DNA of 64,000 nucleotides from Roseibium salinum (GTDB lineage Bacteria > Pseudomonadota > Alphaproteobacteria > Rhizobiales > Stappiaceae): the NCBI RefSeq assembly GCF_026240905.1, contig NZ_JAPEVI010000003.1:620001-684000 (forward strand). Direction: 5' to 3'. Under the pieces are notes generated by a model. That model searched no databases. It saw only the letters and a list, made by a program, of their open reading frames with translations, and had not been told where the DNA came from. Below are positions 52,003-60,605 of the stretch, in pieces. Position 1 is the first letter of the stretch. Each line of letters starts with the position of its first letter. The translations under genes and the position numbers were made by a program.

Positions 52003-52092
52003 GCTACCGGCCGTCGGCCTGCTTGAGCACCGTTTGTGCGCTACCGGCCCTTGGCCTGCTTGAGCGCGGGTTTGTGCTCCACCGGCCGCTTG
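52003..52092. repeat. imperfect tandem repeat, about 37 bases, 2.4 copies
   Basis: Copy one spans 52003-52039, copy two 52040-52077, and a partial third copy begins at 52078. Units start GCTACCGGCC and contain GGCCTGCTTGAGC and TTTGTGC; copy two differs by one extra base and a few substitutions. On the minus strand a unit encodes the basic string HKPALKQAKGR before a stop. It sits ten bases past the tRNA-Leu CCA end. Confidence 0.8.
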
Positions 52093-52172
52093 GGTGCCGC
52101 AGCGCCTACCTGCAATATAGCACTTGGCCGGAGCCGATGCATCCGCGCCGCGATTTTTGAACTTTCTTTGCC

Positions 52173-52201
52173 CTGTCACAGTCTCTTTCCCGAACTGTCA
52201 C
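52173..52201 (+). promoter_or_regulatory. candidate PhoB box upstream of phnM
   Basis: CTGTCAC occurs at 52173-52179 and again at 52195-52201, exactly 22 bases (two 11-base periods) apart; the middle unit TCTTTCC is degenerate. Pho boxes consist of CTGTCAT-type 7-mers repeated every 11 bases. It lies 76 bases before the phnM start. Phosphate-starvation control of phosphonate genes is established for many bacteria; here it is inferred. Confidence 0.5.
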
Positions 52202-52276
52202 AATTTGCGCCGGGAAAAGCTGTAGAAGACGCTTCCAGACCGAATTGACCGGGGCCGGGCCCCGGGAGGATGTTTC

Positions 52277-53452
52277 ATGACCTTTTCCGACAAGCGTGCG
52301 CCGACCGGCAGTGAGTTTTCCGTCCTGAAAAACGCCAGGATCGTTCTGGGGCGGGAGGTGATATCCGGTCATGCGGCCTTCTCGAACGGAGTGATTGTCG
52401 GCGTTGATACGGGCGCGGCACCCCAGGCCGGAGAGGATCTGGGGGGAGATTATCTGCTGCCCGGGCTGGTCGACATCCATACCGATCATTTTGAAAAGCA
52501 CGTCTTTCCGCGTGCGCATGTGCGTTGGGATCCGCTGCGGGCGGCGATGGCCCATGATGCGCAGATCATCGGCAGCGGGATCACCACGGTTTTCGACAGT
52601 CTGTGCGTCGGCGCGACGATCAAGAACCCGGAGCGCAGGGAGATCCTCGGTCCGATGATCGACGCGCTGGAAACCGCGCAGGCCGCCGGCATGCTGCGCG
52701 CCGAGCATCTCGTGCATCTGCGCTGCGAAATCACCGATCCGGACACGGCTCCGCTTGCGGAGGAAAATATCGGCCGCGACATCGTGCGGATGATCTCGGT
52801 GATGGAGCATCTGCCGGGACGCCGGCAGAGCAAGAATATCAAAGCCTATATAGAACGCCGGATGGCCGATAGCGGGTTCTCCCGGTCGGTGGTGGAGAAG
52901 GAAACGCAGGAGCTGCTGAACCGTTCGGACGAGGTCAGCCGGATCGTCCGGCCTGCCGTCGTCTCACTGGCGCACGCGCATCACCTGCCGCTGCTCAGCC
53001 ATGACGATACCGAGCTTCATCATATCGACGAGGCAACGGCGGAGGGAATTGTCGTTTCGGAGTTTCCCTGCACTCCGGAAGCTGCGCGCAAGGCGAAGGA
53101 ACATGGAATGCACGTCGTCGGCGGTGCTCCCAACATCCTCAGGGGCGGGTCGCAATCCGGCAATGTGGCGGTAAGCGATCTGATGGCGGAAAACCTGGTC
53201 GATATCCTGGCCTCGGACTATGTGCCCCGCTCGATGCTCGACAGCGCGTTCATGATCGCCGCCGACGAAGCCTTCACCGCGGATCTCGCCGAAGCCGTGC
53301 GCATGGTTACGAAGACGCCCGCGGAAGTCGCCGGCCTGGCCGACCGGGGCGAGATCGCCGAAGGCAAACGCGCAGACCTTCTTCAGGTCGGCCTCTTCAA
53401 CGGTCACCCCTTCGTCAAACGGGCCTGGCGGGCCGGGCAGCGGGTGCTTTAG
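52277..53452 (+). CDS. phnM: alpha-D-ribose 1-methylphosphonate 5-triphosphate diphosphatase PhnM
   Basis: A 391-aa amidohydrolase-fold enzyme of the C-P lyase pathway that releases pyrophosphate from ribose-1-phosphonate 5-triphosphate. Metal-binding motif PGLVDIHTDHFEKHVFPR near residue 75, and LLSHDDTELHHIDEATAEG and GGAPNILRGGSQSGN further on are PhnM-specific. GGGAGGA lies seven bases before ATG 52277. The core lyase genes phnGHIJKL are not in the window, so the pathway must be completed elsewhere. It is convergent with the phnCDEE transporter. Confidence 0.94.
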   Translation: MTFSDKRAPTGSEFSVLKNARIVLGREVISGHAAFSNGVIVGVDTGAAPQAGEDLGGDYLLPGLVDIHTDHFEKHVFPRAHVRWDPLRAAMAHDAQIIGSGITTVFDSLCVGATIKNPERREILGPMIDALETAQAAGMLRAEHLVHLRCEITDPDTAPLAEENIGRDIVRMISVMEHLPGRRQSKNIKAYIERRMADSGFSRSVVEKETQELLNRSDEVSRIVRPAVVSLAHAHHLPLLSHDDTELHHIDEATAEGIVVSEFPCTPEAARKAKEHGMHVVGGAPNILRGGSQSGNVAVSDLMAENLVDILASDYVPRSMLDSAFMIAADEAFTADLAEAVRMVTKTPAEVAGLADRGEIAEGKRADLLQVGLFNGHPFVKRAWRAGQRVL

Positions 53453-53549
53453 GGATAGCGGCCCACAGGATTGAATGCACTGAGCCCCGGCTCTGCGATC
53501 CTCCGAAGTGCCATCAAGCGGTAAGCCTCCTCAAGCTATTCAGTTCAGT

Positions 53550-54410
53550 TCATTTGGTCTTGCGCGTCTCGCCTCCGATGATCCGCTTCCTGAGAAAACC
53601 CGAAAATCCGTCGATCAGGTAGACGGTGAGGATGATCAGGAAAATGATCGTCCAGGCTTCCGGCCAGCGGTAGGCGCTGATGCGATCCGCCAGCAGGAAG
53701 CCGATGCCGCCGGCGCCGACGATGCCGAGGATGGTGCCCGAGCGGGTGTTGGATTCGAAATTGTATAGGATGATCGACAGGATCACCGGCAGGGCCTGGG
53801 GGAGGACGGCGAAGCGGATGGTCTGCATGCTGCCGCCGCCCGATGCCTTCAATCCGTCGACAGGTTTCTTCGATGTGTTTTCGATCGCCTCGGAGAACAG
53901 TTTCGAAAAGGTCCCGACTTCGGAAACGGCGATCGCCAGGATGCCGGCAAGGGGGCCAAGGCCGAAGGCCCGGATGAAGATCAGCGCCAGGATGAGCTGC
54001 TCGACGGCGCGCAGGGCATCGAAGCCGCGCCGGATGGTGAGGCGGAACCAGGTGGACGGCATGATGTTCCTGGCGCCGAGAAATGCCAGCGGAAATGCCA
54101 CGACAGCACCCAGAACCGTACCCATGAAGGCCATAGCGACGGTTTCTCCGAGGCCTTTCAGGATCTCCTGCCATTCTGCCCAGCTTGTCCAGATATGCGG
54201 CGGGAACATGAAGGAGACGACATTGCCGAAGCGCAGGGCGCCCTCGGCAAGCCGGGCGGGCGAGACGCCGAACGCCCAAAGGCACCAGGCGGTCAGCAGG
54301 ACGAAGGCCGTCCACGACGCCATGCGGACCATTCTCGTTCTCAGGCTGGTTTCGAAGGCGGCCGGCACGAGGCTTTTCGCCCTGTGCAAATCGGGGGACA
54401 TGTCTTTCAC
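53550..54410 (-). CDS. phnE: phosphonate ABC transporter permease PhnE (second copy)
   Basis: A 286-aa inner-membrane permease with six helices. The EAA-like loop reads ASGGGSMQTIRFAVLPQALP, followed by SNTRSGTILGIVGAGGIGFLL, typical of PhnE. The start may be GTG 54410, two bases behind the stop of the first permease gene, or ATG 54401. With its neighbour it would form a heterodimeric channel; two phnE genes in tandem are common in alphaproteobacteria. Confidence 0.92.
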   Translation of the reverse strand: MKDMSPDLHRAKSLVPAAFETSLRTRMVRMASWTAFVLLTAWCLWAFGVSPARLAEGALRFGNVVSFMFPPHIWTSWAEWQEILKGLGETVAMAFMGTVLGAVVAFPLAFLGARNIMPSTWFRLTIRRGFDALRAVEQLILALIFIRAFGLGPLAGILAIAVSEVGTFSKLFSEAIENTSKKPVDGLKASGGGSMQTIRFAVLPQALPVILSIILYNFESNTRSGTILGIVGAGGIGFLLADRISAYRWPEAWTIIFLIILTVYLIDGFSGFLRKRIIGGETRKTK

Positions 54411-54412
54411 CG

Positions 54413-55327
54413 TCAGACTCCTTTGCCGGTCAGGCCAATGATCCGGTGCCGCATTTTTTCACTGACCGTGTCGATGACGATCACCGCCGCGAAGATGATC
54501 AGGAAGAGGGCGGAAAGGTCGGTGTATTCCTGCAGGGACATGGAAACCCGGATTTCCTGGCCCAGACCGCCGGCGCCGACGAAACCGATGATCGATGACG
54601 AGCGCACGTTGATCTCGAAGCGCAGCACCGTGTAGCTGATGATATTGGGAATGACCTGGGGAACGATGCCGTAGCGCACCTGGTCGAACCAGGAGCCGCC
54701 GGAGGCCCTGATGCCCTCAACCGGGCGCATGTCGGCATTCTCGTTGGCTTCCGAATAGAGCTTGCCGAGCGCCCCGGTTGCGTGAAAGCCGATGGCGAGC
54801 ACACCGGCGAGCGGGCCAACGCCAAAGCAAAAGACGAAGATCAGCGCCCAGACGAGATCGGGGACGGTGCGGAGGATCTCCAGGTAGCGGCGGGTGAGGT
54901 TCAGGACGACTGCGTTCGGGGCAAGGTTGCGGGACGCGGGAAAGCTGAGCAGAAACGCGCCGACGATGCCGAGGAGCGTTGCCATATAGGCAATCAGGAT
55001 AGTCTCGACGAGCAGACGCAGCCAGACCTTCCAGCGCCAGAACCAGCTGCCGAGATCGGCGCCCAGGGTTTCCCAGTGGAGCACCGGCAGGGTCTTGTGG
55101 AGATATTCGCCAAGACGGGGAAGTCCCGCCCAGATCTTCCACATGGAAACCCGTTCGCCGGTCGCCAGCGTGACCTCGGTCATGTCAAGGAAACCGCCCA
55201 TCCAGGCGGCGGCAAGGAAACAGATGGAAAACAGTGCGGTGGAAACGACATTGACCCGGCGCGCTGACCTGCGCGCAGCCGCGTAATCCGTTTCGAATCG
55301 GTCGATTGCGGGGGAAAGTGCTGACAT
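54413..55327 (-). CDS. phnE: phosphonate ABC transporter permease PhnE (first copy)
   Basis: A 304-aa permease similar in plan to the downstream PhnE. The loop motif is ASGGSWFDQVRYGIVPQVIP, followed by NVRSSSIIGFVGAGGLGQEI. It has a longer periplasmic N-terminal loop (about residues 45-100) than its partner. ATG 55327 is preferred; the frame is open 13 codons upstream. Located 66 bases behind phnD with a hairpin in the gap. Confidence 0.92.
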   Translation of the reverse strand: MSALSPAIDRFETDYAAARRSARRVNVVSTALFSICFLAAAWMGGFLDMTEVTLATGERVSMWKIWAGLPRLGEYLHKTLPVLHWETLGADLGSWFWRWKVWLRLLVETILIAYMATLLGIVGAFLLSFPASRNLAPNAVVLNLTRRYLEILRTVPDLVWALIFVFCFGVGPLAGVLAIGFHATGALGKLYSEANENADMRPVEGIRASGGSWFDQVRYGIVPQVIPNIISYTVLRFEINVRSSSIIGFVGAGGLGQEIRVSMSLQEYTDLSALFLIIFAAVIVIDTVSEKMRHRIIGLTGKGV

Positions 55328-55357
55328 GGCCCGTGACGCGTATTGAAAGCAGGAACG

Positions 55358-55381
55358 GAGAGGCACCGACCGGCGCCTCTC
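55358..55381 (-). other. intercistronic hairpin between phnD and phnE
   Basis: GAGAGGC (55381-55375 read leftward) pairs with GCCTCTC (55364-55358) across ten bases, with extra internal pairing possible. There is no T run, so it is more likely an mRNA-stabilising or attenuating hairpin that keeps binding-protein levels above permease levels, as often seen in ABC operons. Confidence 0.55.
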
Positions 55382-55393
55382 TTTGAAAGGGGG

Positions 55394-56305
55394 TCAGCCG
55401 CCGCGGCGCTGCTTCTTCAGCCAGTCGCGCATTTCGACGATCCACTCGTAGCGGTCGTGATCGACCTCGATCCAGCCTTCCTGGGTGGAATCCTCGCCAC
55501 CGGTCATTTCGATGAAGGCCAGCGTATCCTTTTCCGGGCTGTCCATCACAGCTTTGCGCATATCCTTGATCAGGCCTTCGGGCAGGTTGGCGCGGGCCGC
55601 CAGCGGGCCGGAAGTGATTTCCGGGGACTTCCAGATAGTGCAGATCGCACCTTCCTCGATCATGCCCTTGGTTTCCATGCGCTGCGGAATGCCGTCTTCT
55701 TCGTTGGTAATGTAGGTCGCTGCCGCGTCATACTGCTTGTTGTAGACGCCGAGCACGCCGGTTTCATGGGCACCGGAAAACGGAACCGCGCCGAAATAGG
55801 TCTTCGGGTCGTAGCCCTGCTTGCTGAGATTGAAGAAGGGGACCGCGTAGCCGGAGGTGGAGTCCGGATCGGCGAAGGCCAGCGTCTTTCCCTTCAGGTC
55901 TTCAAGGGTTTTGTAGCCGCTGTCGCAGCGGACGGTGATGACGGAGAAATAACCGGTGGAACCGTCCTTCTGCAGGCGGGACACCAGCGGAACCACGCCG
56001 GCATTGGTTTCGGTATAGGCCGCGGCATAGGAGGACGAGCCGAGGAATGCGAATTCGATCTGGTCGGCTGCGAGCGCCTGGATGACACCGTCATAGGAAC
56101 CGGCGGTGAAGATCTCGACTTCCACGCCCAGTTCGTTCTCGAGATAACGCTCAAACGGGGTGTAGCGGGCAATCCGGTCCTTTTCGTTTTCACCGGACAG
56201 CACGCCGAACCTTACGGTCTTGTATTGATCCTGCCAGCTTTCCGACAATGCCGGAGAGGCTGCGAGGACGGCTGCGGACACAGCTGCTGCAAGAATGGCC
56301 TTCAT
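55394..56305 (-). CDS. phnD: phosphonate ABC transporter binding protein PhnD
   Basis: A 303-aa periplasmic binding protein for phosphonates or phosphate esters. AAAGGAGC eight bases before ATG 56305 fixes the start; a signal peptide MKAILAAAVSAAVLAASPAL precedes SESWQDQYKTVRFGVLSGEN. Family features: YTPFERYLENELGVEVEIFT, then FADPDSTSGYAVPFFNL, with the Ser/Thr-rich ligand loop intact. The frame runs 46 codons further upstream without family likeness. Confidence 0.94.
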   Translation of the reverse strand: MKAILAAAVSAAVLAASPALSESWQDQYKTVRFGVLSGENEKDRIARYTPFERYLENELGVEVEIFTAGSYDGVIQALAADQIEFAFLGSSSYAAAYTETNAGVVPLVSRLQKDGSTGYFSVITVRCDSGYKTLEDLKGKTLAFADPDSTSGYAVPFFNLSKQGYDPKTYFGAVPFSGAHETGVLGVYNKQYDAAATYITNEEDGIPQRMETKGMIEEGAICTIWKSPEITSGPLAARANLPEGLIKDMRKAVMDSPEKDTLAFIEMTGGEDSTQEGWIEVDHDRYEWIVEMRDWLKKQRRGG

Positions 56306-56450
56306 CGATATGCTCCTTTTATGCCGGGTCGCCGGCGGTGAAGCGGACGCTGCCGCTTGAACTGCGCCGGAGCGGCTGGGGCCGCCCCGGCTGCCTTGGA
56401 TCAACCTGCCTTCAGCCGACTTGCCTGAACGCAGGAAAGTCATCCGTGCC

Positions 56451-57272
56451 TCAGGCCCCGACGGCCCGTTTGTGCTGCGGGGGCGCCTGCACTGTCAGGG
56501 AGGTGGACGTCACGGCCTCGTCAATGTCGCCGGACAGGTCCCCGGTGCCGTAGATCTGTCGCACCCGGTCGGTGGTGAGGGTTTCGGGCGCGCCGTCGAA
56601 CTGCACCCGTCCCGCACGCATGGCGATGATCCGGTCGCAATAGGCACGGGCCGTGTCGAGCGTGTGCAGATTGACCAGTACGGTGAGACCGTCGGTCTTG
56701 TTGATCTCCCGCAGGGCCTCCATCACCCGGCTTGCATTGGCCGGATCGAGAGAGGCGATCGGCTCGTCGGCAAGCATGATGCGCGGGTTCTGGACAAGCG
56801 CCTTGGCGATCGCGACGCGCTGCTGCTGTCCGCCGGAAAGCGTGCCCGCGCGCTGCAGGGCCTGCGGCACCAGATCGAGCCGGTCGAGCGCCTCGATGGC
56901 CCGTGCCCGATCCGTATCTGTGAAAGACCGGGCCATGGAGCGGACTAACCCCGTATGGGCGATCCGGCCGATCATGACATTCGTCAGCACGTCCATGCGC
57001 TCGACCAGATTGAACTGCTGGAAGATCATCGCGCAGGACGCGCGCCACAGGCGCAGGTCCCGTCCGCTGAGCGCGGTGATGTCCCGCCCCTCGTTGATGA
57101 TTGTTCCCCGGCTTGGATCGGTCAGCCGGTTGACCATGCGCAGCAAGGTCGACTTGCCGGCGCCGGAGCGTCCGATCACCCCGACCATCTGGCCTTTGGG
57201 AATTGCAAGGGAGACGCCGTCGACGGCCGTCAGGTCCCCAAATACTTTCGTCAGTTGCTCGATGACAAGCAT
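56451..57272 (-). CDS. phnC: phosphonate ABC transporter ATPase PhnC
   Basis: A 273-aa ATPase of the phosphonate importer. Walker [11 protein letters not shown]-loop [19 protein letters not shown], signature [15 protein letters not shown], Walker [35 protein letters not shown] is PhnC-typical. ATG 57272 follows GGAGG by six bases. First gene of phnC-phnD-phnE-phnE (leftward). The C-terminal extension past about residue 245 is unremarkable. Confidence 0.95.
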   Translation of the reverse strand: MLVIEQLTKVFGDLTAVDGVSLAIPKGQMVGVIGRSGAGKSTLLRMVNRLTDPSRGTIINEGRDITALSGRDLRLWRASCAMIFQQFNLVERMDVLTNVMIGRIAHTGLVRSMARSFTDTDRARAIEALDRLDLVPQALQRAGTLSGGQQQRVAIAKALVQNPRIMLADEPIASLDPANASRVMEALREINKTDGLTVLVNLHTLDTARAYCDRIIAMRAGRVQFDGAPETLTTDRVRQIYGTGDLSGDIDEAVTSTSLTVQAPPQHKRAVGA

Positions 57273-57632
57273 TCATACCTCCGCGAAACCGGGAGGCAAC
57301 TAGCAGATTTGCGGGGGAGTCAGATGTCTATGCGATTATACTTTTATGAAATTTTACGACAGCGAAACTGAAGCGGTTTGCCGGTTTACAAGTAAGCCGC
57401 TCATATCACGGATATATTGACCGGGACCCCGGGTAAGGCATCGCTATTGTCAAGTGATCTGAGAGTGGCGGCTTCTTCAGGCGAAAGCCTGTCGGTCCCG
57501 CCGGACAGGGCTTCGCGCGGCGTCTGGACGAGTTCTCCTCGCGGTGAGACATACGCAGGTGGCGCTCGGAGAAACGCTGCGAGGAAACGCCACGACAGCG
57601 TTTCGCTCCCGCGACGTCGTGGAGCATTGGGG
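57273..57632. other. 360-base spacer upstream of phnC
   Basis: No supported gene. The phnC promoter should lie near 57300-57370, an AT-rich stretch. Read leftward it contains CTGTCGT (57362-57356) with poorer repeats behind it, a weak Pho-box candidate. The right half is the 3' flank of the NAGGN peptidase gene, with GC-rich hairpin potential but no clear terminator. Confidence 0.35.
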
Positions 57633-58823
57633 TTACTCGTCGACGGGCTCGGCTTCCGGTTCGGGTTCCGGCTCCGGTTCCTCCGTCTCCGGATTGAGGT
57701 GCTGGTCCGCGTCTTCCCTGGGCTGGTGGGTGAACCCGGTCAGGCCTGCGAATTCGCGGGCGTCGCGCTGGATTTCGACGGGGCTGAGGGCATAGCCGGT
57801 GGCAAGTTCCGCCAGCGAGCGCAGCGCATGCATGTGGATGCGCTCATAGCCGTGGCTGGCGTCGACGCCGAAGGTGATCAGGGCCGTGCGCACGTCGGCA
57901 CCGGCCTCGATTGCACTGGCAGCGTCCGAACGGTAGTAGCGAAAGACGTCCTTCTGGAACTTGATATCGTTTTCACGGCAGAGCTGGACCATCTTGCGTG
58001 TCAGATGGAAGTCGAAGGGGCCGGTCTGGTCGGCCATGGCGATGGTGACCCCGAATTCGTCCGAATTCTGCCCCGGTGCCGTGGTGCCGTTGTCGATGGC
58101 CACCATGGAAGCGATGTCGGGGGTCAGGATCGACTGTGCGCCGTGGCCCGTTTCCTCGGCGATGGTGAACAGCCAGAAGATATCGACGTTCGGCTCGATA
58201 TCCGATTCCGTCATTGCCTTGAGGGCGGCCAGCATCACCGCCACTCCGGCCTTGTTGTCCAGATGCCGGGAGACGATAAAGCCGTTTTCGAGGAACTCGG
58301 GAGCCGGATCGATGGCAACGAAATCGCCGACATCGATGCCGAGCCGGTGAAGATCGTCGGTCGACTTTGAATAGGCATCGACGCGCAATTCGACGTAATT
58401 CCAGCCGATCGGAAGGTTATCGATGCCTTCGTTATAGGTGTGGCCCGAGGCCTTGAGAGGCAGGATCGTGCCCGTGTAGGCACCGTTCTCGGAAAAGACC
58501 GTGGTCCGCGCCCCTTCGGCAAAGCGCGCCGACCAGTGGCCGATCGGCACGAGTTCCAGGCGGCCATTTTCCTTCAGGGCCTTGACCTGGGCGCCGAGCG
58601 TGTCGAGATGCGAAACGAAGGCCCGGGCCGGCCTGCGGCTCCGGCCGGAGATCCTGGCGCGCACAGCGCCGCGCCGGGTGACCTCGTAAAAGACACCCAG
58701 AGCTTCCAGTTTCTTCGACACGTGCCGGACAATCTCATCCGTGTATCCGGTCGGGCTCGGGATCTTCAAAAGCCCCTCCAGCGTCTCGCTCAGATATTGA
58801 ATGTCGATATTCAAAAGTGTCAT
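57633..58823 (-). CDS. NAGGN-system M42-family peptidase
   Basis: A 396-aa M42-type metallopeptidase-like hydrolase found as the third member of the N-acetylglutaminylglutamine amide (NAGGN) osmolyte cluster. SHLDTLGAQVKALKENG, SRHLDNKAGVAVMLAALKAM and FTIAEETGHGAQSIL hold the metal ligands and catalytic Glu; VFRYYRSDAASAIEAGADVR carries later ones. Its role in NAGGN metabolism is not established. The C-terminus ends in an acidic Glu-Pro repeat (PEPEPEPEAEP). Its ATG overlaps the ngg stop (ATGA). This gene is intact, unlike its upstream partners. Confidence 0.9.
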   Translation of the reverse strand: MTLLNIDIQYLSETLEGLLKIPSPTGYTDEIVRHVSKKLEALGVFYEVTRRGAVRARISGRSRRPARAFVSHLDTLGAQVKALKENGRLELVPIGHWSARFAEGARTTVFSENGAYTGTILPLKASGHTYNEGIDNLPIGWNYVELRVDAYSKSTDDLHRLGIDVGDFVAIDPAPEFLENGFIVSRHLDNKAGVAVMLAALKAMTESDIEPNVDIFWLFTIAEETGHGAQSILTPDIASMVAIDNGTTAPGQNSDEFGVTIAMADQTGPFDFHLTRKMVQLCRENDIKFQKDVFRYYRSDAASAIEAGADVRTALITFGVDASHGYERIHMHALRSLAELATGYALSPVEIQRDAREFAGLTGFTHQPREDADQHLNPETEEPEPEPEPEAEPVDE

Positions 58824-60602
58824 GTCCCAACCCGGCTCAAGCTTGTCCTGACGGATTGAGGTACCGACAGGGGAAACAGGAAATCAATGAAGCGCTCTGC
58901 TGTCGGCTGCGGCTCGTGATTTGCAAGCCCCGGCCGTTCATTGGCTTCAATGAAACGGTATTCCGGTTGTCGGGGGTCCTTGACCATCAAGTCAATGCCT
59001 GTGACGGGAATTTCGATCGCACGCGCCGCCTTGATCGCCGCGTCTATCAGGGTGTGATGCGTTTCTCCGGTTACGTCGTGGATGGTGCCGCCGGTATGAA
59101 GATTGGCGGTCCGCCGCACGGGAAGCTTCCGGCCTTCGGGCAGCACATCGTCCAGCTCGAAGCCGCTCGCGCTCACGCAGCGCCGCACCTCGTCGTCGAC
59201 GAGGATCTTCGATCTCGCCGCCGGTTGCCGCGGAGCGTCTGCGGGACTGGTTGTCGATGAGTTCCTGGATCGTCGCCCGGCCGTTGCCGGTCACCTCGGC
59301 CGGTTTGCGCAGGGCCGTCGCGACAACCTTGTAGTCGATCACGACCAGTCGCAGGTCCTGGCCGGTGACGAATTCCTCGATGAGGACATCGCTGGAATAG
59401 GTCTTGGCAACGTCGATGGCGGCCATGACTTCGTCAAGCGTGGTCAGGTCGATGGCAATCCCCTTGCCCTGTTCGCCGCGTGCCGGTTTGACGACCACGG
59501 AACCGTGTTTTTCCAGGAAGGCGGCGACTTCGTCCGGCGAATCGGCCTTGATCTGGTCCGGCACCTCGACGCTTGCCCGTTTGACGATGCGCCGCGTCGC
59601 GGCCTTGTCGTCGCAGAGCGACATGGCGACGGCGCTGGTAAATTCGCTCAAGGATTCCCGGCAGGCGATCGACCGGCCGCCGTAGGAGAGCCGGAAGAAC
59701 CCGCCTTCGGCGTCGATGATTTCCGCCAGGATGCCGCGCCGCCGCGCCTCGTTGACGATGATCGTGGCATAGGGATTGAGCTTGTCTTCAACCGCGGGAC
59801 CGGCAAACAGGGCTTCGTTGAAGGTGTTCTTGCGCTTGACCGTGAAGTAAGGCACCCGCTCGAAGCCGAGCTTCTCGTAAAGGCCGATGGCAAGGTCGTT
59901 GTCATGCAGCACGGAAAGGTCCAGATGCGGAATGCCCTTGCCCTTGAAGACTTCGGCCATGCGCCGCACGAGGGCTTCTCCGATGCCCGGAAAGCGCGCC
60001 TGTGGCGAGACGGCGAGGCACCAGAGCGAACCGCCGTGATCGGCGCCATCCGTCGCGCGGTTGTGATCGACGCCCATGGCGGTGCCGACAATCAGTCCGC
60101 TGTCATCTTCTTCGGCAACCAGAACCGTCATGGTTCTGGGGTCGAGTTCCGACCAGAAGAATTCCGGCGGCACGGGCACCATGCCGCGGGTTATGTAGAG
60201 CTCGTTGATCGCCTCCGCGTCGCTGCGCGAGGACAGGCGCCGGACGGTGAAGCCCTTGCGCCTGCTTCGGGCCGGGCGATAGGTGGCCAGATCCAGGCGG
60301 AATGTGTGGGAGGGATCCAGGAACAGCTCCTGCGGCGCGGAGCCGACAAGCACGTGCGGATCGCGCACGTAAAAGGCGATGTCGCGCCGGTCGGGGCCTT
60401 CATCGCGCAGGACCTCCACCAGCTTTTCGGTGTCATGATAGGTATTGGCGAAGACGAGGCGGCCCCAGCCGCAATTGATATAGCGGTTCTGCTGGGCCTC
60501 CGTTTCCTCGCGCCGGTATTCCGGCTTGAGGCCGTGTTCGCGCATGCGTTTGAGGCGGTGGTCGAATGCCCCCTTCGGACGTGACGGTTCATGCTCGGCC
60601 AT
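58820..60602 (-). pseudogene. ngg: N-acetylglutaminylglutamine synthetase Ngg, apparently frameshifted
   Basis: GNAT acetyltransferase domain (FPGIGEALVRRMAEVFKGKG, about residue 215) fused to an ATP-grasp ligase domain (VVVKPARGEQGKGIAIDLTT, about 375). It acetylates and joins two glutamines. The reading frame breaks near 59213: the first frame runs from ATG 60602 through ATGGE, then turns into Arg-rich nonsense. The correct C-terminus (SKILVDDEVRRC, then SGFELDDVLPEGRKLPVRRT, ending 58820) continues in another frame. Removing one A between GAG and TCGAAG restores a 593-aa protein. Either a real +1 mutation or a sequencing error. ATG 60602 follows AGGAGG three bases past asnO. Confidence 0.85.
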
Positions 60603-60605
60603 GGA

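Noticed and set aside
51940..52179. Minus-strand frame overlapping tRNA-Leu and the tandem repeat
   Set aside because: It runs through the tRNA and its RATGLEPVQPRAEGF-type end is the well-known artefact of translating tRNA DNA.
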